Assembly: GCA_047974615.1 (NCBI GenBank)
Contig: JBKECM010000183.1
Location: 1-7,045, forward strand
Reading direction: 5' to 3'
Length of the DNA stretch: 7,045 nucleotides
Origin: JBKEBX01 sp047974615
GTDB taxonomy: Bacteria; Bacillota; Clostridia; Lachnospirales; CAMZNU01
Shown piece by piece: positions 6,228 to 7,045 of the stretch (its first letter is position 1; each line of letters begins with the position of its first letter). The notes beneath the pieces were generated by a model that did no database searches, was not told the origin of the DNA, and was given only the letters and a program-made list of their open reading frames with translations. The translations under genes were made by a program, and so were the position numbers.

Positions 6228-6233
6228 CACCTC
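6228..6233 (-). promoter_or_regulatory. Ribosome binding site deciding the first methyltransferase start
   Basis: GAGGTG on the minus strand is 6 nt from the ATG at 6221. The alternative GTG start at 6230 would use part of this same site as its codon and is therefore unlikely. Confidence 0.65.
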
Positions 6234-6239
6234 ATATAC

Positions 6240-6268
6240 ATTATAACATCTTTATATAAACTATTCAA
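6240..6268 (-). promoter_or_regulatory. Sigma-A promoter of the methyltransferase operon
   Basis: On the minus strand TTGAAT (6268-6263) and a perfect TATAAT (6245-6240) have an ideal 17-bp spacer. Initiation would fall near 6233, so the message would have a very short leader or begin almost at the ribosome binding site. Three 10-bp tandem units cover and precede the -35 box, which suggests regulated expression. Confidence 0.75.
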
Positions 6269-6287
6269 CATTTATCAACACTTATCA
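6258..6287 (-). promoter_or_regulatory. Three tandem 10-bp units over the -35 box, candidate operator
   Basis: Read on the minus strand, TGATAAGTGT (6287-6278), TGATAAATGT (6277-6268) and the weaker TGAATAGTTT (6267-6258) follow each other without gaps. The first two differ at one base; the third keeps TGA at its start. The period of about one helical turn and the overlap with the -35 hexamer suit a repressor-binding array. The HTH domain of the methyltransferase encoded directly downstream is the obvious candidate to bind it. This is inferred from position only. Confidence 0.45.
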
Positions 6288-6308
6288 TATTTTTTCTAAA
6301 ATATCGAT

Positions 6309-6701
6309 TTAATTATACACTATCTCATGTAAAACTTTTTCTTCTACCATATACCTAAAATTATTCATTCTAGCAACCCACTCCATTTGGTTATTAGCTT
6401 TCAATTCTTCATCGCAACCACTACCTTCAGCGAAACGCAGTGTAATTTCTTCAACCATTTCTAATGCTTGGATATCTATCTCTTTTAAATGCTCTTGAAG
6501 TTTATTAGTCACTAAAAGTCTGTTATATGTACCAGGTCTATGTTCTTTTAAAAAAGTTTTTCTTAACATACCATATTTACCTATAGCATAATCTTCAACA
6601 TCATCATCTATATCGCCGATAGTAAGAGCAGGGTAATACATACCATCTTCTGCTAATTCATAATATAATCCGTTATTTTCGTCATAAATAATTTTGTCCA
6701 T
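6309..6701 (-). CDS. tnpV: TnpV-family transposon-encoded protein
   Basis: The 130-residue protein has the features of the TnpV family, first named in the Tn4451/Tn4453 mobilizable transposons of clostridia. These are an acidic N-terminus with paired tyrosines (L-Y-Y-E-L, M-Y-Y-P), the central segment G-K-Y-G-M-L-R-K-x-F-L-K-E-H-R, and a C-terminal block with M-E-W-V-A-R-M-N-N. The biochemical function of the family is not established. The ATG at 6701 has AAGGAG (6711-6716) at 9-nt spacing, inside the end of the upstream gene. Only 3 nt separate the two genes, so they form an operon. The family is a marker of mobile elements in Bacillota, which places the restriction cassette as their cargo. 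Confidence 0.8.
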   Translation of the reverse strand: MDKIIYDENNGLYYELAEDGMYYPALTIGDIDDDVEDYAIGKYGMLRKTFLKEHRPGTYNRLLVTNKLQEHLKEIDIQALEMVEEITLRFAEGSGCDEELKANNQMEWVARMNNFRYMVEEKVLHEIVYN

Positions 6702-6704
6702 AAG

Positions 6705-7045
6705 TTATCTCTCCTTGTCTATGTTTTGTTTTAAATAATTTTCAGCGTTTTCCTTTAATCCAACTAAGTCTAAAAATCCCATAAGTTTATTAACTAAATT
6801 CTTTAAGTTACTATTTTCTGCTTGAATTTTTCCTAAATCTAATTTGTTTTTTACAGATTTATACTGATATAATTCAGAACTTTGAATACGATTTTCTTCT
6901 TGTAATTCTTTAATTTGTGCCTTCAAATGTTTTTCGTTACTACTAGAAACAAATTGCTTTTGAGCCAGTATTTTTACATCTTCAAAATCAGATTTATCTA
7001 CTAAAATTTTATTCTTATCAAACATAGCAGGCTTTGACTCAATAT
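6705..7045 (-). CDS. C-terminal coiled-coil end of a probable MobV/Pre-type relaxase, partial
   Basis: The frame has no stop up to the right edge of the window. The ATG at 7025 lacks a convincing ribosome binding site and is preceded in frame by I-E-S-K-P-A, so this is the tail of a longer protein entering from the right. The visible part has D-K-S-D-F-E-D-V-K, then a long heptad-like stretch rich in Glu, Lys, Gln and Leu (E-L-Q-E-E-N and similar), ending with a short helix. This resembles the C-terminal region of MobV/Pre plasmid-mobilization relaxases, which often accompany tnpV-like genes. The catalytic part is outside the window, so the assignment depends on the tail and context. Another coiled-coil protein of the element remains possible. 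Confidence 0.5.
   Translation of the reverse strand, partial: IESKPAMFDKNKILVDKSDFEDVKILAQKQFVSSSNEKHLKAQIKELQEENRIQSSELYQYKSVKNKLDLGKIQAENSNLKNLVNKLMGFLDLVGLKENAENYLKQNIDKER

Noticed and set aside
6293..6308. AT-only inverted repeat (ATATTTT/AAAATAT) behind tnpV as a terminator
   Set aside because: The stem is 7 A:T pairs with no G:C and no clear U-tract, too weak to call.

Overview
The window is strongly AT-rich, uses strong AGGAGG-type ribosome binding sites, and encodes a TnpV-family protein. This points to a low-GC Bacillota, most likely a clostridial host. It reads as cargo plus one edge of an integrative or mobilizable element, not core chromosome. No housekeeping gene, tRNA or rRNA is present.

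Layout from left to right. (1) Two plus-strand genes: the C-terminal part of an XRE-type repressor-like protein that enters from the left edge (to 530), then an unrecognised 168-residue protein with one C-terminal membrane segment (571-1077). (2) A 353-bp non-coding stretch (1078-1430). It holds a perfect 15-bp hairpin that is a good terminator for minus-strand transcripts, two pairs of 11-bp tandem repeats resembling tyrosine-integrase arm sites, and between them a 12-bp motif identical to a possible 3' end of guaA (Glu-Trp-Glu-stop). Together they look like an attachment region. (3) A four-gene restriction-modification cassette, all on the minus strand and transcribed right to left (6221 to 1431). 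(4) On the same strand upstream, a tnpV-like gene (6309-6701) and the C-terminal coiled-coil end of a probable mobilization relaxase, which runs off the right edge.

The cassette has two transcription units. The first has its own promoter (TTGAAT-17-TATAAT) and encodes a DNA methyltransferase with an N-terminal MerR/excisionase-like helix-turn-helix, then a second, beta-type methyltransferase overlapped by ATGA. A terminator follows. A second promoter (TTGAAG-17-TATAAT) drives a 568-residue putative endonuclease with a D-x12-E-x-K active site, overlapped by 17 bp with a 349-residue protein. That last protein joins a ferredoxin-like cysteine domain to a second nuclease-like domain with D-x12-E-x-E.

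Two methyltransferases and two nuclease-type polypeptides fit a system for an asymmetric, type IIS-like target: one methyltransferase per strand and possibly one catalytic subunit per strand. The two nuclease domains align around the active site (S-R-x-G-D-x3-R-x-D, then P-I-E-x-K or E), so they appear to be diverged paralogs. The unusual point is that one of them carries a predicted iron-sulfur domain. Three 10-bp tandem units lie over the -35 box of the methyltransferase promoter and are candidate operators for the HTH fused to the first methyltransferase.
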